A DNA stretch of 64,000 nt, from contig CM061142.1 of NCBI GenBank assembly GCA_030789695.1, positions 154,228,714 to 154,292,713 on the forward strand, in the 5' to 3' direction. The notes below the pieces were generated by a model. That model was not told the DNA's origin and did not search any database. It was given only the letters and a program-made list of their open reading frames with translations. This DNA comes from Scilla litardierei (lineage: Eukaryota; Streptophyta; Magnoliopsida; Asparagales; Asparagaceae). A program made the translations under genes and the position numbers. Positions 19,190 through 31,983 of the stretch are shown one piece after another (within the stretch, counting starts at the first letter, position 1; each line of letters opens with the position of its first letter).

Positions 19190-21941
19190 GGTTTTAGTGG
19201 TGGCCCATGCAGGTCATGCAAAAGTTCGGAACAATAAGAGTACCGCATTCATTTAATATCCATGTACAAGTCTAGTTAGGTTTCATTGTCTTAGATGGTA
19301 GGAAGACTTAGATAGACACCCAGGTTGACAGTCTGACGCCTTGGTTAGGAATTAGTCATCCTCGTCCTAGAATACATTAGTAGCCCACTCGGCTCTGGCC
19401 GTGTTAGATTTCTAGAGCCTTCGTTTAGTCGTTCGATTGGGTTCATCGACTTCGGGACCAGCAGAACGTAACCTTGAATCTCTTAGGAACCTTCCCTTAG
19501 ATCCTAATCATAGTCTAGCTCATTAGGATGTCTTAGAGCTGAGTTATCCTGATCTTTAGACTATCCGATGACTAGAACCCCTGACTTCTCGCGTCCCTCT
19601 GATCATTACACTTTTGTGTTATCGACCGTAATGTTCCGTCGTAGCTCTTCACGATTCGTATCCTACACATATTCTTCAAACGATCATTTTCCTGTCTCCC
19701 GATTCACGTGATCGTTTCCTGACGATTGTCGTCGATCCTTCAAATCCCTTCCTTGACCAATTCTGCTTCCTCTAAAAGTATTTTCGAAATTTGTTATTAA
19801 GTTTTTCGCTCAGCTTAATTTCTTTGAAAACCCATGTATTATATATTTCAAAATTTCTTGTTTTTCGGTTGAGTTAAAATTCTTTCACTGATCTTGAAAT
19901 CTCCCTGGTCGTAAAATTATTTTACTATCTCGTACTTATTTTCAAATCGGCATCTTTCGTGTTTCAGTTTTAAACCTTGTTATCAATTCTATAATCCAAT
20001 ATATAATATATATATTACTTTTCTAAACTACAAAATTTTATTGCTAATCACTTACCGCACGTACTTTTAGAATATTTTCTAAACCAAAGAGAACTTTAAA
20101 TTTCTTCTCGTATATGTATAAATAGCCCTATGTTCATCGTGCTCATACTTCAAGAATCCTTGTTTAAATTTACTTTCATTTGCAAAACAATCGCTATCTC
20201 ATCCTACTTTTATTTCTTCATCTATTTTTTTTTCCAAACCGTAAATTTTTTTTTATCGTCTGCTTACTTTTCCCTACATATTTTTAAAAGTATAAAAGTA
20301 TTTGGTACCATATTTTACACGTAATTCTTCTTTCCTCTATCTAATATTTTTTAAAATAATAATAATAATAATTTTGTTCCATCCAACCAACCATCTTCTT
20401 ACCCCGCCTTATTTGAACTCGTTCTTTCCGATTTATTTCGTTACACATTTGGTTTCTGTTTCCTTTATTTGGCGTAGACATTAGTCCTTGTAGTTGTCCA
20501 TGCTATCTCCAGTATAGGAGTAGGCCCTTGGTAGGTGATGTTGTCGTGATGCATGAGTATATGTAGAGTGTGTAGACCTGTATGAGTGTGTCATCTTTGG
20601 GATCCTGATAATTGCCTTTTGTGTCTTGAATGTGTACCCAGTGTTAACCATGATATGATCGAAGTTGTCTGAATGACGGTATTCATACGTATATGAATAT
20701 GGTCATAGCAGGCAATTTCCTTAGACGTAGTATTTCGCGATTATAGAATAGCTTATCTTTGACTGCATGTGATTGTATCAAAACTTTGTTTTTCTTTTAA
20801 ACCAACACTTTAAAGTTTTTGAAATTAACTCACAAGATCACAAATCAATTATCCTTCCTCATCCATTACCACGACTCCACACGTTTTTCCAAATGTTTTT
20901 TTAAAAAAAATGTGTCACTGGTTTTAAGTTTCCTTTTCTCTTCTCTCTCTCCATTTAGAAATGTTATGTTATGGTTGTTATAGTTTTAGGACTAGCTATT
21001 ATTGTTGTAGGATTTTGTTTGCGGGTAGGCTCAGAGAGAGATGAGATTTGTTATAGCAATGATTGGCCGATTTTGGAACAATATGATATTGGAATAGGTT
21101 TCTTTCGGATGAAAAGAATGGGCTGTCCAAGACTTATTTATAAAACCGAAGTGTGGCGGACTCAATGGAGAATTCTGGTTGAATGAGATTATATGCGTGA
21201 ATATGAGAACTTATCAGATTTGAGGCTTAGACGAATGGTAGATAGGGATGGCTGCGGAGTATGGTAGGAGTTAGGGTGATCATGAGATTGAGTAGAGCTT
21301 TTATTAGCATCGAGACTTGATTGTTGAGTTGACGTGAGAAGACAATGGGAGTAACACGACGTGTTGAGATAAATGGATGGTTAGGTTGTCGGATTTAATA
21401 TTGGTTGAAAATAATTATAATAAGTAGGAGGAGATGTGATTTTGATAGTTCAATCATTTGGCAGATAAATTTATGGGAAGATATGACACGGAATGTATTG
21501 AGGACACGTCGATTGTTGATTTGTAAAGGTGTTACGAGGTAGACAGAGTTGTTGTCTTCGATTGGTGATTGACTAGGACATCATTTTAGCGATTGATTAA
21601 TATTGGGAAGAGATCGAGACTTTAAAAGATTGTTTTTGAGCGATGATGTTTAATAGAGTGGTATGGTATGAGAAGATGATTATTATTCTTTGTGAGGACT
21701 TGGAGTGGAAATTTGAACAGTAGTGATGGGTCTATAGCTAAGTATTAGGAGGTGAGTTTAGTCGTGGCATTGTCCAGTGAAAAGATGTGTTATGATGGAT
21801 TATTTGAGGAACAGTGTTGAAGTTATGTGAATTAGAGATTATTGTGTGGAGGATGGGAGTGACATGCTTAAGTGCTTATAGATATTATTATTATTATTAT
21901 AAGTGATTTCGAGGGCGGAATCATTTCTAAGGTGGGTAGAA
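19190..21941 (+). other. LARD-1 internal region, non-coding
   Basis: 2.75 kb between the LTRs without a gag or pol domain on either strand. It starts GGTTTTAGTGGTGGCCCATG, like the Tekay-1 leader. Much of it can be followed in LARD-2 (48349-50489), so it is an ancestral interior rather than random sequence. It is AT-rich with short AAT and TTA runs (about 20358 and 21886). The end, about 21926-21941, is purine-rich (CTAAGGTGGGTAGAA) and is the likely polypurine tract. Confidence 0.8.
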
Positions 21942-24900
21942 TGTAATGGCCGCTTTCCGACCGTCCGTATTTTTTCCGCGTGCACGTGCTTTATCGTGCA
22001 CGTATTTTATTTGGCTATTTCTGAGCTCCGGCATATGCGATGCGATATGCCGTTGCGATCATTTTGGGGTGTTGAATTTTATAGTAATTTTTGGGAACGT
22101 CTTTTCACGGCTCGTTTCTCGCAAAACGACTTTGAATGATAGGGGCGTTTTAGTCATTTGACTCAAAACGCCGTTTCCAATTTTACGTAAATTCTTGGTA
22201 GGCGTTACACATGATCGGGCTCCGTAGATCTGTGCGTCTCGTCTCCACGATCGCCCCGGTATTTTCGGATTATTTTTCTGAAGTCCGGATTGCGAGATAT
22301 CACTCGGAGAAATCTCGACCGTCGATCTCCCCATCAGATTCAAATTTCGAATTTGATATCAAATCTGTGTTATATCCCTAATTATTCTCATAATATCTTT
22401 CCTAATCTTCTCCTCTATGGTCCCCTGGACTTACCCCTAATTGCACACCCTCTACCTCTTTATCTATCCCATATTAACTATAAATCTTATAGATAAATAT
22501 CAATTTTATTGTTATTATAAATCTCTAAGCCCTAACTTCCTATTCACGTGCAAAACTTTAGCCTAGGGTTGGAAATATTCCTTAGCCGCCATCGAACTCA
22601 ACCCTTCCCCGTGTTAACTCCCACATCACAACTCTCTATCACCCACACTTAACCCTCGACCGCCGGCAAACCCTTACTCGCCGCCGCCCCGATCGCTTTC
22701 TAACCCGCACCGTCGGCAGCTCTCCGTCACCGACCATCGGCGGTCTCCTCCGTCGCACGAACGACAGCACAGCAGCAGCGGCTGCTGCAGCTGTTCTCTG
22801 GCGTCGCTCCGCCGCCTGCGAGACCCCAACGCCTCCTCCGACCGCCGCGCAACGTCGACAGCACCCTGCACCGACCGTCGACCCACCGGAGACCCCCCCT
22901 CGGTTGCCTTTCGTCGCCTGTAAGTCACCGGCAACGGCGGCCTCACCGCGAGCAGCAGCAGCTTCCCTTGCTGCAGTGTTTTTCGGCCGTCGTCGGCCTA
23001 GCGAGCGTCACCCCAGCCTCACAGACCACCGGGAAGTGCCAGTAGGCCGCCGCACGAACTCCCTGACCGCCGGAGATCTCTGTCTACACGTCGGAGAAGG
23101 AGATCAGTCCGTCGGGGCTTCACCTCCTTGCCGCACAGCCTCAGCGTCGTCCCCGGCGTTTCAAGCAGCTGTCGCGCCCTCCGACTGCTTCAGGCCGTTG
23201 GCATGGCGGCAGTGGTCTCTCTCGCGGTGTAGCACACGCTTGCGTCGGGGGAAACGCAAGGAAGAAGGGTTACTGTCGCAAGGTATTATGAGTATGCTAT
23301 ATTATAATATTATAATATATAAGCTTATATTTATATAAGTGAAGTTATCAGTAAGATAGTACCCATTATCAGTAACTTAAGCAATACTAGTACTGCTATG
23401 TAATTTATATATGACTCCTTATAATAACATGTTTAGTAGTTATAATTATCTGATAGGGAATTAGAATATATTGAGTTTTATATATGTATGTTTTTATGTT
23501 ACAGTAGTTCACAGGTAATAGGTATTATATGATTATATAAGTTAGTTGTAGTTATTTTGTTGAGTTTGGACCTTTAACTTGATATCACACATCCGTTAAT
23601 GCAGATAACTCCACGCTACCCGCAGTCAAGGAATCAAGGCGAAGGCGACGCGAGCCGTTGTTTTCGGATCCGACGTCGAAAGTACATGTGACCATCGAAC
23701 CAGGTTAGTCCCCTAACTCGTAGCACAACCCACACCATAGCAGAACTGAAAACCTAACTAAAATCGGACAACTGCAACTAAATTTACTTTTCCGCACCAG
23801 TAAAAAACTGCTCACTGTAGAAATCGACCATCGGACAGCTTTCTGTGCATATAGGGTAGTGGTCGATCTAGGCTGATAAAACACCAAAACGTGACTCTGA
23901 CAATTAGGGTAGTCCCGACAACCTAGAAATGAACCTAAATAGGATTTACTGAAAACGCGACCTGACATCGTCGCCGTGACCCCTTTTCAGACGGACTACC
24001 ACGGACGCGACGACTGGACGAGACGCCCCGGACAGATGACACACTCGCCATCCTAGGCAAGTGTATCCCACTTGCACTTTTGGCCGTGCTTAGGCCTTAG
24101 TTGGTTAGAACTGAGAACTGTGAACAAAGAGAACCGGACGTGAAATGATAGCGTCCGGGACGACCTTTGACGGCTCAGACTTGACGACGAAGTCTGAGCC
24201 TGACAACAACAAATTTTGACATTGTAGGGCTATCATGTGTGTGCGTGTGTGTGGACACCCTAGAATAACCCTTCCCGTCTTGTCACGTCCCGTCTCGTCT
24301 TGCACAGCCTGCGGGCAATATGGCACTCTCCAAGCTAGAGAGAATGATCCCTTGTACTGATACACAGCCCAGAGGGCAATAGGGCACTCTCCAAGCTAGA
24401 GCGAGTGATCCCTTGTACTGATACACAGCCCAGAGGGCAATAGGGCACTCGCCAAGCTAGAGCGAGTGATACCTTGTCATGATACACAGCCCAGAGGGCA
24501 ATAGGGCACTCGCCAAGCTAGAGCGAGTGATCCCTTGTCGTGATTGTCTTGTCTTGTCATTCTTGGGGTTTGGGGTTGGGTTGAGCATGCGCACGGCAAG
24601 AGGGTCTGATCCCCCTCGAACCGTAAGGCGTGAACCCTTTCGTGTCTCACTTGTCATGTCTTGTTTTGTCCTGTCACGTCTCAACTTGTCTTGACACCTG
24701 TTGGTTAGTCCTGTAGTTGGTAGCACACGCTACGACTACTACTTGATACGCTTTACCTTCCAGCTGCGTGTACTTCCTTTTGCTACTCTGTTATAACTCC
24801 AGCATGCTAATCAACCAGTAAATCGTCTGTTATAACTCCAGCATGCTAATCAACCAGTAAACCATTGTTTAATAGTTGGTGCACTTGCAGTGGAGTCTAA

Positions 24901-25352
24901 CCCTTCTTGTAGACTTTACCTGACGTACAGTTCCTTTTCTCTTGGGTGCTGTACGTCAGGTGTTCAGCCAGAGTTCATGGACGAGACAGACTCACTGGAG
25001 TACGAGGAGCCGAGGACGTCGACTCAGAGTACATGCCTGACGAGGACCAGACCTTGAGGTCTTTTTAGTCGTCACTTTCAGAGGTTACTGCTTTTAGTTT
25101 GCTTTTAGATAGTTTGTTGCCATGCTTAGGCTTCTTTTTAGACTTTGTACTCGCTGGATATTATACCTCTAATTTAATGAACGCAACTTTCCTTCTGTAC
25201 TTCCTGTTGTTTCGAACTTTATAAATACAAGAACCTGGAAATTTTTAAAATGGTACCCCTACAGACGCTTATTGGGTCCGAGCTTCACAGCTCCGGCCTA
25301 AGCGGGCCTTGTCACGCTTCGCCTCCGTATTTTTGGGAAGCGGGGCGTGACA
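21942..25352 (+). repeat. LARD-1 LTR 2 (complete, 3411 bp)
   Basis: Uninterrupted from TGTAATGGCCGC to GGGGCGTGACA and followed by the TATAC duplication. It serves as reference for the LTR: GC-rich block about 22640-23283, AT-rich intron-like block to 23604, second GC-rich block to 23703, tandem repeat 24303-24545, and the acidic frame near 24960-25065. Confidence 0.92.
24303..24545 (+). repeat. Tandem repeat in LARD-1 LTR 2, 4 units of about 61 bp
   Basis: Same units as at 18140-18382, in the same number and order, with a few substitutions. Confidence 0.9.
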
Positions 25353-25357
25353 TATAC
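25353..25357. repeat. Target-site duplication of LARD-1, right copy (TATAC)
   Basis: Matches 5361-5365. Beyond it the Copia-1 LTR resumes. Confidence 0.92.
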
Positions 25358-25959
25358 ATGCGACTGTAAACTGAGCATCAGTCGACTGTTGCGTAAAGCT
25401 CAAGTAGAGTCAATAGAAAAGTTGACTTGAGCAGTGCATATCAGTCGACTGTAGAAGGATCGACAGGCGACTGGAGATCACCCAGTCAACTGTAAATCCT
25501 TCAGCAGGCGATTGATGGAAAGCCAGAGACTCCAAATGAGTCTTTGGTCAAGATGAACCTATTAGGTTGGATTCTATTATAATCCTATGGCTCACTAAGA
25601 TGGCTAAATGCATATGCATGAATGAGTAGACCATCTAACAAGGAATTACATTAACCTAGACTCAAATGAGAGAGAAAGCAATAAAGGAAATATTACATGG
25701 ATTACATTGCTTTCCTTAGAGTCTAAGTCTTCCATCTTGATGCCTTGATGCTCTCCATCATCTCCAAGCTTTGGCACCCCTTGAGTCCAAGCTTTGGCCC
25801 TTCTCCATTTGATGTCCATCCTTGCACCACGTGTTTAGTCTACAAGAAAGATATTCTTGAAATGAAAACTATGAGTCTAAAACTAGAGAGTCATTAGCAA
25901 CAACATAATGTTATGATCATCATCAAAATAAGATTGGTATGAAACACCAATACTCAACA
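25358..25959 (-). repeat. Copia-1 5' LTR, second part
   Basis: Continues the LTR from 5365 and matches about 670-1279 of the left LTR, including CAGTCGACTG boxes and the terminal CCAATACTCAACA. It ends at 25959. Confidence 0.9.
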
Positions 25960-26952
25960 GCCTGGACTGGGAAGTTGGGAAAAAAGTTATGTGAGATGTG
26001 ATATTTATTCCCACTTGCATTTACCGGGAGTGGAAGGGACATACAAAGGTTGTGTTATTATGGAAGGCCTCACTCCTGCTAGGGACGGGGGAGCTGAGAG
26101 GCCCGTCGTACAGTGCCCGTGTCCACTGCGTCGTGTTCTATATTCACCCCAAATTTGAGGTGAGGTCCAGGTCCAGGTATCCCATAGTTAACCCAAGTTT
26201 CCAATTAATTCAATTATAAAATAAGAATTTTGCATGATCCTTCTTCTGCTTGCAACACTTCCTTTGTCCTTATCTGCTATGCTGGTGATATCGTATATTG
26301 TGTTACACTTTTGGCACTAATACCTTCCTTTTTGATCATGTTAGCGTGCACTTGCTTAATTATTCATGCTAATTCTTTTCTTGCAGTAACTCGACATTGG
26401 ACCGTAGGTATGATCCTCTCACTTGGCTATTTACTTTTCGCTATATTACTTGTTTACATGTCTTATTTCTATTGCCTTTCCTTGTGGATTGATAACCTTA
26501 AAAATGATGTTCCAAATCCAAGTTGGTTCCTACTGGGGCACGCATTGACGTGTTCCTCTCTATTTTTCAAGTAGCAGGGGCAACATGGTTGTTGGTGACT
26601 TGAAGTTGGGTTTCAGGGGTAGCCTTTAGTGTGAGCTGTAGTTTGTATTATGACTGGGTTGTCTTGGCAGATGGAGAGTGGTGTGTATATGTATTGATAC
26701 ACCTGGACTATGTATATAAATGAAACATGTTATATATAAAATGTTGATGTTGTTCATCAGGTTGTTTGATATTAAATGGAGCTTCACTTGTACTATTCCA
26801 GCACGTGCGCAGTGGCCTACATATTCAGTTTCTCCTTTCTCTCTCATTTCCTCTCTCATCACCTCACTCTTCAGGATACTTGGAAGAAAAAAATTTAAGA
26901 AAAAGGAAATATATTTAAAAGTTCCAGGTATTCTGGAGGTCGGGTCGTGACA
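25960..26952 (+). mobile_element. Tekay-type LTR fragment (right part)
   Basis: About 1 kb ending GGGTCGTGACA. A 200-bp stretch (about 26030-26180) matches the reverse complement of 34430-34620 in the Tekay-2 LTR at roughly 85 percent by eye, so it is a related LTR in the opposite orientation. Its left part lies beyond Copia-1, which is inserted in it. It interrupts the host LTR; TAACG (26953-26957) would be its target duplication. No coding function. Confidence 0.75.
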
Positions 26953-28380
26953 TAACGAAAGTTATGCAATTATGACATTTACACTTACAAATCACCTATG
27001 TTTTGAAGCAAAACTTGAAGGAGCAAAGTGATGTGAGTGTTGATCTCTTCCAAGAAGAGAGAGAAGCCCTTTCTCTTGTCACCACCAAATGCCTAGATGA
27101 TATCAACTTTGATTCTAGAACGGAGAGCAAGAGAGAATGAGATTGGAATTCTAGGGCTTTGAGAAAATGAGAGCTTGGAGATGATCAAGAGTTAAGCAAG
27201 AGGCCCCAATGGAACAGTAAAGGGCCTCTTTATAGGTTCTCTAAAACTCTCAAACATAATACCCAACATCCCCTTTGAAATCCATGCAGAAAATCCCAAC
27301 GTATTAATTTTATATCTAGGACAGACGACTGATGAAGAATGGACAGTCGCCTGCTGCACTGTGTCAAAGGGTATGTGAGAATTCAAACAGTAACTTACCA
27401 TGTAGGACGTTTGACTGATGAAGGTTGGACAGGTGCCTGAAAACCGACATGTGACTGAGAAACCTTCAACATGCATCTGTATGGCAAGGTGCATAAGTTG
27501 ACAAAGTGTAAGAATTCTGGGTAAGCTTGGACATGCGACTGATGTGGTATCCATAAGCGCCTGTGCCATAGGCAGGTGACTGGGAAACCAACTTCAATCG
27601 TCTGTGTGCATAAGTGCGTAACTTGCCAAAATGAAAGATTTGGGCAATTGATGGACATGCGATTGTAGAGGTATTGACAGGCGCCTGTGCCATGGGCAGG
27701 CGACTGGAAAACCAACTACATTCATCTGTGTGTACAAGTGCATAAGTTGACAGATCATGTGATCTTTGGACAAGTGGAGACATGTGACTAACTAACAAGT
27801 CACAGGCACCTGAAAGTAGACAGGCGCATGTACTTTGTACAACAGTCACCTGTTGAAGTTGAATACAGAAAAGCCCAAAAACCTAAGACAAAACATGTGC
27901 ATTACAGATGACTGCAGAACAATTCTCAGGTGCATGTATGTAGACAGGCGCCTGCATTTTGTTCTTTAGTTGTCTGTAAAAAAATCCAGAATGCACAGTA
28001 AAGGGAATGAAGAGTTGGAGTCCTATAAAATGGTTTCTAATGACTTCCTAAGCTAGATAGAGTCAAGTGTGTGAGCTCCAAGATAGTTCTACTACAAGGC
28101 TACATTCTAATCAAGAGAAATAAAAGCATAAAAAGATTTACATTGTATTTTGCTTCTCTTATTTCTCTTGAATGGCCATGAAGTCTTTGAAGCTCCTTTC
28201 TTCAACTTTATCACCCAATCTTCAATTCATTGATCTTTGATTGATCTTGATAGTCATACATTGCTATTTGATCTTCATGATTAGCTTAGACAATGGATTA
28301 ACTGCATGTAGGGGAATAGTCACAAGTATTTATGTTTGCTCATCATCAAAACCAAGCAGGGAGAAGTCCAATACTCAACA
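26953..28380 (-). repeat. Host Sirevirus-like element, 3' LTR (partial)
   Basis: Aligns from about 63013 of the rightmost LTR (ACTTACAAATCACCTATG; AGAAGCCCTTTCTCTTG; CAATGGAACAGTA) and ends ATACTCAACA, followed by a polypurine tract. About 0.4 kb at its plus-strand start is missing, displaced by the Tekay-type insertion. It contains many CAGGCGCCTG-like palindromes (about 27320-27960). By eye it is only about 70-80 percent like the other LTR, so the two may come from different elements or a very old one. Confidence 0.8.
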
Positions 28381-28395
28381 TTCTCCCCCTTTTTG
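28381..28395 (-). other. Host element polypurine tract
   Basis: On the minus strand, AAAAAGGGGGAGAA directly precedes the LTR, as in Copia-1 and Copia-2. Confidence 0.85.
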
Positions 28396-29208
28396 GTGAT
28401 GATAAACAATCATAAACAAAAAGAAATAATTGTGCTTTTAAAGAAATACTTACTCCCCTTACATAGATGCCAATCAAGTTAGACAATAAATATATTGGCA
28501 TCATGAGATCAATTAAAGCATAAGTATGATATGAGTGAATGGAATGAGTTCAAGTATTTGAATCTAGGATATTTGAATCCAAATTCAATATATCTTACTC
28601 CCCTTGTATCTAAGGCTATTTCAAAATTAGATTCAAGTTTAGCTTCTAATTAGCACATAATTATGATTTGTTTATTTCTCTCTCCCTATGGCATTATATT
28701 TGTTTATTTCTCTCTCCCTATGGCATTATCCAAAAAGTGGGAGTACAGAAACAACAACTAGTGCTAAATAAAAGTAAAACAATCATGGGAGTATAAAGAA
28801 TTTCATTTGCATTTAATGTGATACCAAATGAAAATAAGAAAACAATGAAGGTGTATCACACAAATACATATCAAAATAATCAAAACTAGGTTGATTAGAA
28901 GAATAGAAGTCCAATTGCACATTCAAGCATGCAATACATCTCAACATTCAATATATACACTAAAGAGCACATGAAGAGACAACATCACACAATAATGGAA
29001 ATGAGATAATAATAAGCCAACGATGTCATCACGTGTGTGCGTGCGCGCGCGTGTGTGTAAAGAGAATCCATGGAGTACACAAAAGATATATAACAACTCC
29101 ACATACATCAAAATGACAAAATAAAGTATCACCACCGACCATCCATCCATATAGACAACCAAAATATCCATAGATACATCCAAAATAACCATCAATACAT
29201 CCAAGACC
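28396..29208 (-). other. Host element 3' non-coding region
   Basis: About 0.8 kb without a supported gene. It has further CT blocks (near 28451, 28597, 28680 and 28711), a 30-bp direct repeat (about 28666-28727, TTGTTTATTTCTCTCTCCCT twice) and a TG/CG microsatellite at 29032-29060. Confidence 0.6.
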
Positions 29209-30177
29209 CTAACAAAAAGAAACTAGTTCTAGGGTGAGCAGTCTCAAATCATCATCAATCATCAACCTGGACAACATCCGCATAGCTCTCATCTCAACAT
29301 GAAAGCCACGGGTCTCTGACTTTGCAGTCGAAGAAACAGCAACAGCAGGAGCAGCCTCAGTAGGCTCAACAGCAGCATCAGACTCGGCAATTTGAGTGTC
29401 CACAGGTGGAGGGGTAGACTGGGTGCTCAACTGGAGGAGCCTGAGCGTCACCAGAGACAACAGCAGCAGATGATGGAATATCCTCAGTAGAATGAAGTAA
29501 TGATTGGAGGGAGGCAGGTACAGATAAGCCCTGATGCTCAAATGAGGTAATGAGCATCTCAAGTAGCAAGGTCATCTTCTAATCAAGAATAGTCACCTTC
29601 TTATCCAACTGGACAAAGAAGGGATCAGTGGCTATCGAAGGAGGAGCTGAAGATGATGATGGAATCGAGGAACCAGCAGGAGGAGCAGTGGTGCTGGCTA
29701 GAGGCACAAATGATGAAGATGGGCCAGAAGCAGATGCCTCTTCCTGGCTACAGTCTACAGAGCTGAAGAAGACTTCAGCTTTGCAGCTGCATCAAGAAGG
29801 GGGCCAATAGGTATAGGCTTATAAGCAGACAGATCAATCTCAAAGTGACGGAAGACATGGGTAAGAATGCAACCATACGCGATATGAGATGTGGAGGGGC
29901 TGATCTCTATGTGGTGCATCCTATCAAGAATAACCCCAGCCCGGTTCACATCCATCCCCGAAAAAATACTGTACATGCACTTGAGGATGTCATGTGAGGG
30001 CTGGTCAGAGGATCCATAATTAAGAAGGATGTTGGACTTGACCACATGATAGACAGCCCAACCATGAGGAGAAAACATGGAAGTCTTCACCCCAGAGGTG
30101 AGGATAGGAGGGATGACACGAAACATGTCCTGGAGGACGACCTGATCAAGCTCGGCAACAGAGGATATGGAGATATC
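29209..30177 (-). pseudogene. Envelope-position ORF of host element, C-terminal part
   Basis: Continues the ORF from 32687 after the solo LTR. The frame resumes exactly at the insertion (ISISSVAELDQVVLQDMF) and runs through a globular-looking region to LKSSSAL. A frameshift near 29755 leads into a Ser/Pro/Ala-rich linker, a TAG lies at about 29579-29581, and a helical stretch (KKVTILD, KMTLLLEMLI) follows. A second frameshift near 29400 precedes the end (LLTLELVSFC). I do not recognise a fold. The position downstream of pol matches the envelope-like genes of some Sireviruses. Confidence 0.55.
30173..30177. repeat. Target-site duplication of solo LTR, left copy (ATATC)
   Basis: ATATC precedes TGTTGGAT and is repeated at 31979-31983. 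Confidence 0.92.
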
Positions 30178-31978
30178 TGTTGGATCTGGATCGTAACCTA
30201 GAGGGGGGGGGGGGTGAATAGGCTATTAAAAATATTCGTGCAACCCATGAACAAACACATGCAGTTATAAGCACAGGAAGAGTAAATGCAATCACAGTGT
30301 ACGCACAGATATACCCTGGTTCGGTCGTCCCCACGACCTACTCCAGCCCCCGAAAGCAAATACTAGACAGATGTGTAATCCTGTACAGCTACAATGAGTC
30401 AAGATCCCAAATCTACTCTCACCTAGCTCGTACGCACACCACGTGCTCTACACTCTCAATCTAGTCAGATGCTCTCCCTCCGTGACGACTCCCAAAGTCG
30501 TTAGGTCCCCAAAAAGTAACACGGAAGGTAATATTTCCCCTACAGAGATCGCTACACCAATACAAAGATAAATAAATAGAGTTTTAGGAATGCTTAGTAA
30601 TGGTGCGTCATCTCTGTCGTTCAGCGCGTGGTCAGATCAATCTGACAAGTAGTAGTCTCTGATGTCCCCTCAATAGTTTGGCTCCCCTCTCGATGAAACT
30701 TGCGCTTTCCACAGAAATTGAAAGTTACGGCACCAAGATGTGGAAATGAACTGCTGATTTGCAAAACAATTCCCAGGGTTCAAACAAGTGTGCCTGCCCC
30801 TAGTAGATTTTCGGCCCTCTTCAATATTTCGGCCTCTTGAATGATTGGCTCTGAAAAAAAACAAGTAGCAGATTAATTTAATAAAATAGGGAACTGTGCT
30901 TTGAGATCTTTCAAAGTTTCAATGCATAGATCTTCCAACAATTTTCAATGCCCCAAGTTCCAATGATTTGTTGCCCCTGCTGCCTATTTGGGAGTATACC
31001 AAAAAAATCTGTGCGGCAAAGATGAAGACCAAAAATAATAATTCGACCCTTGATGCTCTTGGGGATTAAAACAATGGAGATGAAAAAAAATCCGGCCTCA
31101 GGCTCTTAGAGAATTGCGGCTTGGTGATCTTCAGAATTTGTGCAGGGGAATTTTAATGGTAGCCTATGGGATTTTTTGCAGGATAAACAAGAGACAAGCG
31201 CCCATGTTTGGAGAGAAAAGATTTTGAGATCCCTTTGGTCAAAAGGAAAGTCTAGGCTCTTCAACGAAAGACGCAACTGGGTTTTTCTTTTAAGTGTGGC
31301 CGGCCTCCCTACGGTCAATTGTTGCGGCTTGATTAATGTCAATTGTTGCAGCTAGGTGCTAGCAGCTTGATAAACAATGAGAAGCTTTACTTCGGGCTTG
31401 CAGCAATCAAGGTGAAGATGATGAAGCTTATAGCCTATAGGTGGATTTCGGCTAGGGTATGGAAGGATGGGGAATTTAGCCGAAATTTGTGTATAGCCGT
31501 CCTTCGAAACTTGGTCTCTCTATGATATTGATTTTTATAGACCTAGGGTTTGACCAGAGTGCGGCAGGGAGATTGATTCCTCTTAGAGATAGGAACGACA
31601 GATTTGATGAAATTTTAAATACGCTTTGGCTAGGAAAATTATCCCTAGAGAGTAGGAATATGAGATTTGATATTTGGAGAGATTTGATTTGAATAGAAAA
31701 AGGATGAAGCCAAATCTCTAGATGATATGAATCAATCTCATTGGATTCTCTCCATCTCATCTCAAATTGGACCAAGACCAAATTGCTAGATGTATAGCTC
31801 TTTGATTAAATCCACTTGCTTTGTGCCTGCAATTTCTCCATCTTGTATGTGTATAGCAATTTGTCCAACACATTAATTTACGTCCTCGCCATTCCTGCAC
31901 GCACTTAACACACACATCAAATCGTTCACAAATGTTTGTCATCATTAAACAATAAATCCTAGATCGTTGAATCCAACA
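30178..31978 (-). mobile_element. Solo LTR, Sirevirus-like copia (1801 bp)
   Basis: Starts TGTTGGAT, ends ATCCAACA (perfect inverted ends) and is flanked by ATATC. The block CTAGAGG(G)nTGAATAGG near the left edge, with a 12-G run, is like the edges of the other Sirevirus-like LTRs here. The LTR therefore reads on the minus strand. No internal domain is present, so the element was lost by recombination between its two LTRs. It interrupts the envelope-position ORF. No other copy is in the window. Confidence 0.88.
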
Positions 31979-31983
31979 ATATC
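31979..31983. repeat. Target-site duplication of solo LTR, right copy (ATATC)
   Basis: Matches 30173-30177. With the insertion and one copy removed the surrounding frame is continuous. Confidence 0.92.

Larger units (their letters stand above)
5366..25352 (+). mobile_element. LARD-1, large non-coding gypsy-type LTR element
   Basis: A TG...CA element bounded by TATAC duplications. LTR 1 starts at 5366 and ends at 19189 (interrupted by Tekay-1), the internal region is 19190-21941, and LTR 2 is 21942-25352 (3411 bp). The interior has no gag or pol. LTR ends and leader resemble those of chromovirus Tekay-1, which suggests such an element supplied the enzymes. Without the insertion it would be about 9.6 kb. 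Orientation is plus: a purine-rich tract precedes LTR 2 and the leader follows LTR 1. LARD-2 is a related but distinct family. Confidence 0.88.
1..25959 (-). mobile_element. Copia-1, gag-only Sirevirus-like LTR retrotransposon (left end outside window)
   Basis: Two copies of the same LTR flank a short internal region on the minus strand. The left copy (1-1279) and the right copy (4116-5365 plus 25358-25959) match closely wherever both are present. A polypurine tract lies at 1280-1293 and a Met-tRNA primer site at 4102-4113. Only about 2.8 kb separates the LTRs, and it holds a Gag-like frame but no protease, integrase or reverse transcriptase. It would need enzymes from a relative. LARD-1 is inserted in the right LTR. 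The right flank begins GCCTG at 25960, so that 5-mer should also precede its left end. Confidence 0.88.

Noticed and set aside
22904..23338. 144-codon frame in the GC-rich block of the LARD-1 LTR, open in two copies
   Set aside because: It begins with TTG, has no ATG, is shorter in the third copy (6460-6762) and crosses the intron-like boundary. I treat it as leader sequence, not a gene.
26230..26574. 114-codon hydrophobic frame resembling a membrane protein
   Set aside because: It is inside a Tekay-type LTR fragment; the related LTR at 33853-35500 has no such frame. TTT/CTT-rich sequence gives hydrophobic codons by chance.
29032..29060. Alternating TG/CG run as a possible Z-DNA regulatory site
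   Set aside because: It is a short microsatellite in a decayed 3' region; nothing else supports a function.
30178..31978. A complete element rather than a solo LTR
   Set aside because: There is only one LTR-like unit, with no primer site, polypurine tract, internal domain or second LTR between the two ATATC copies.
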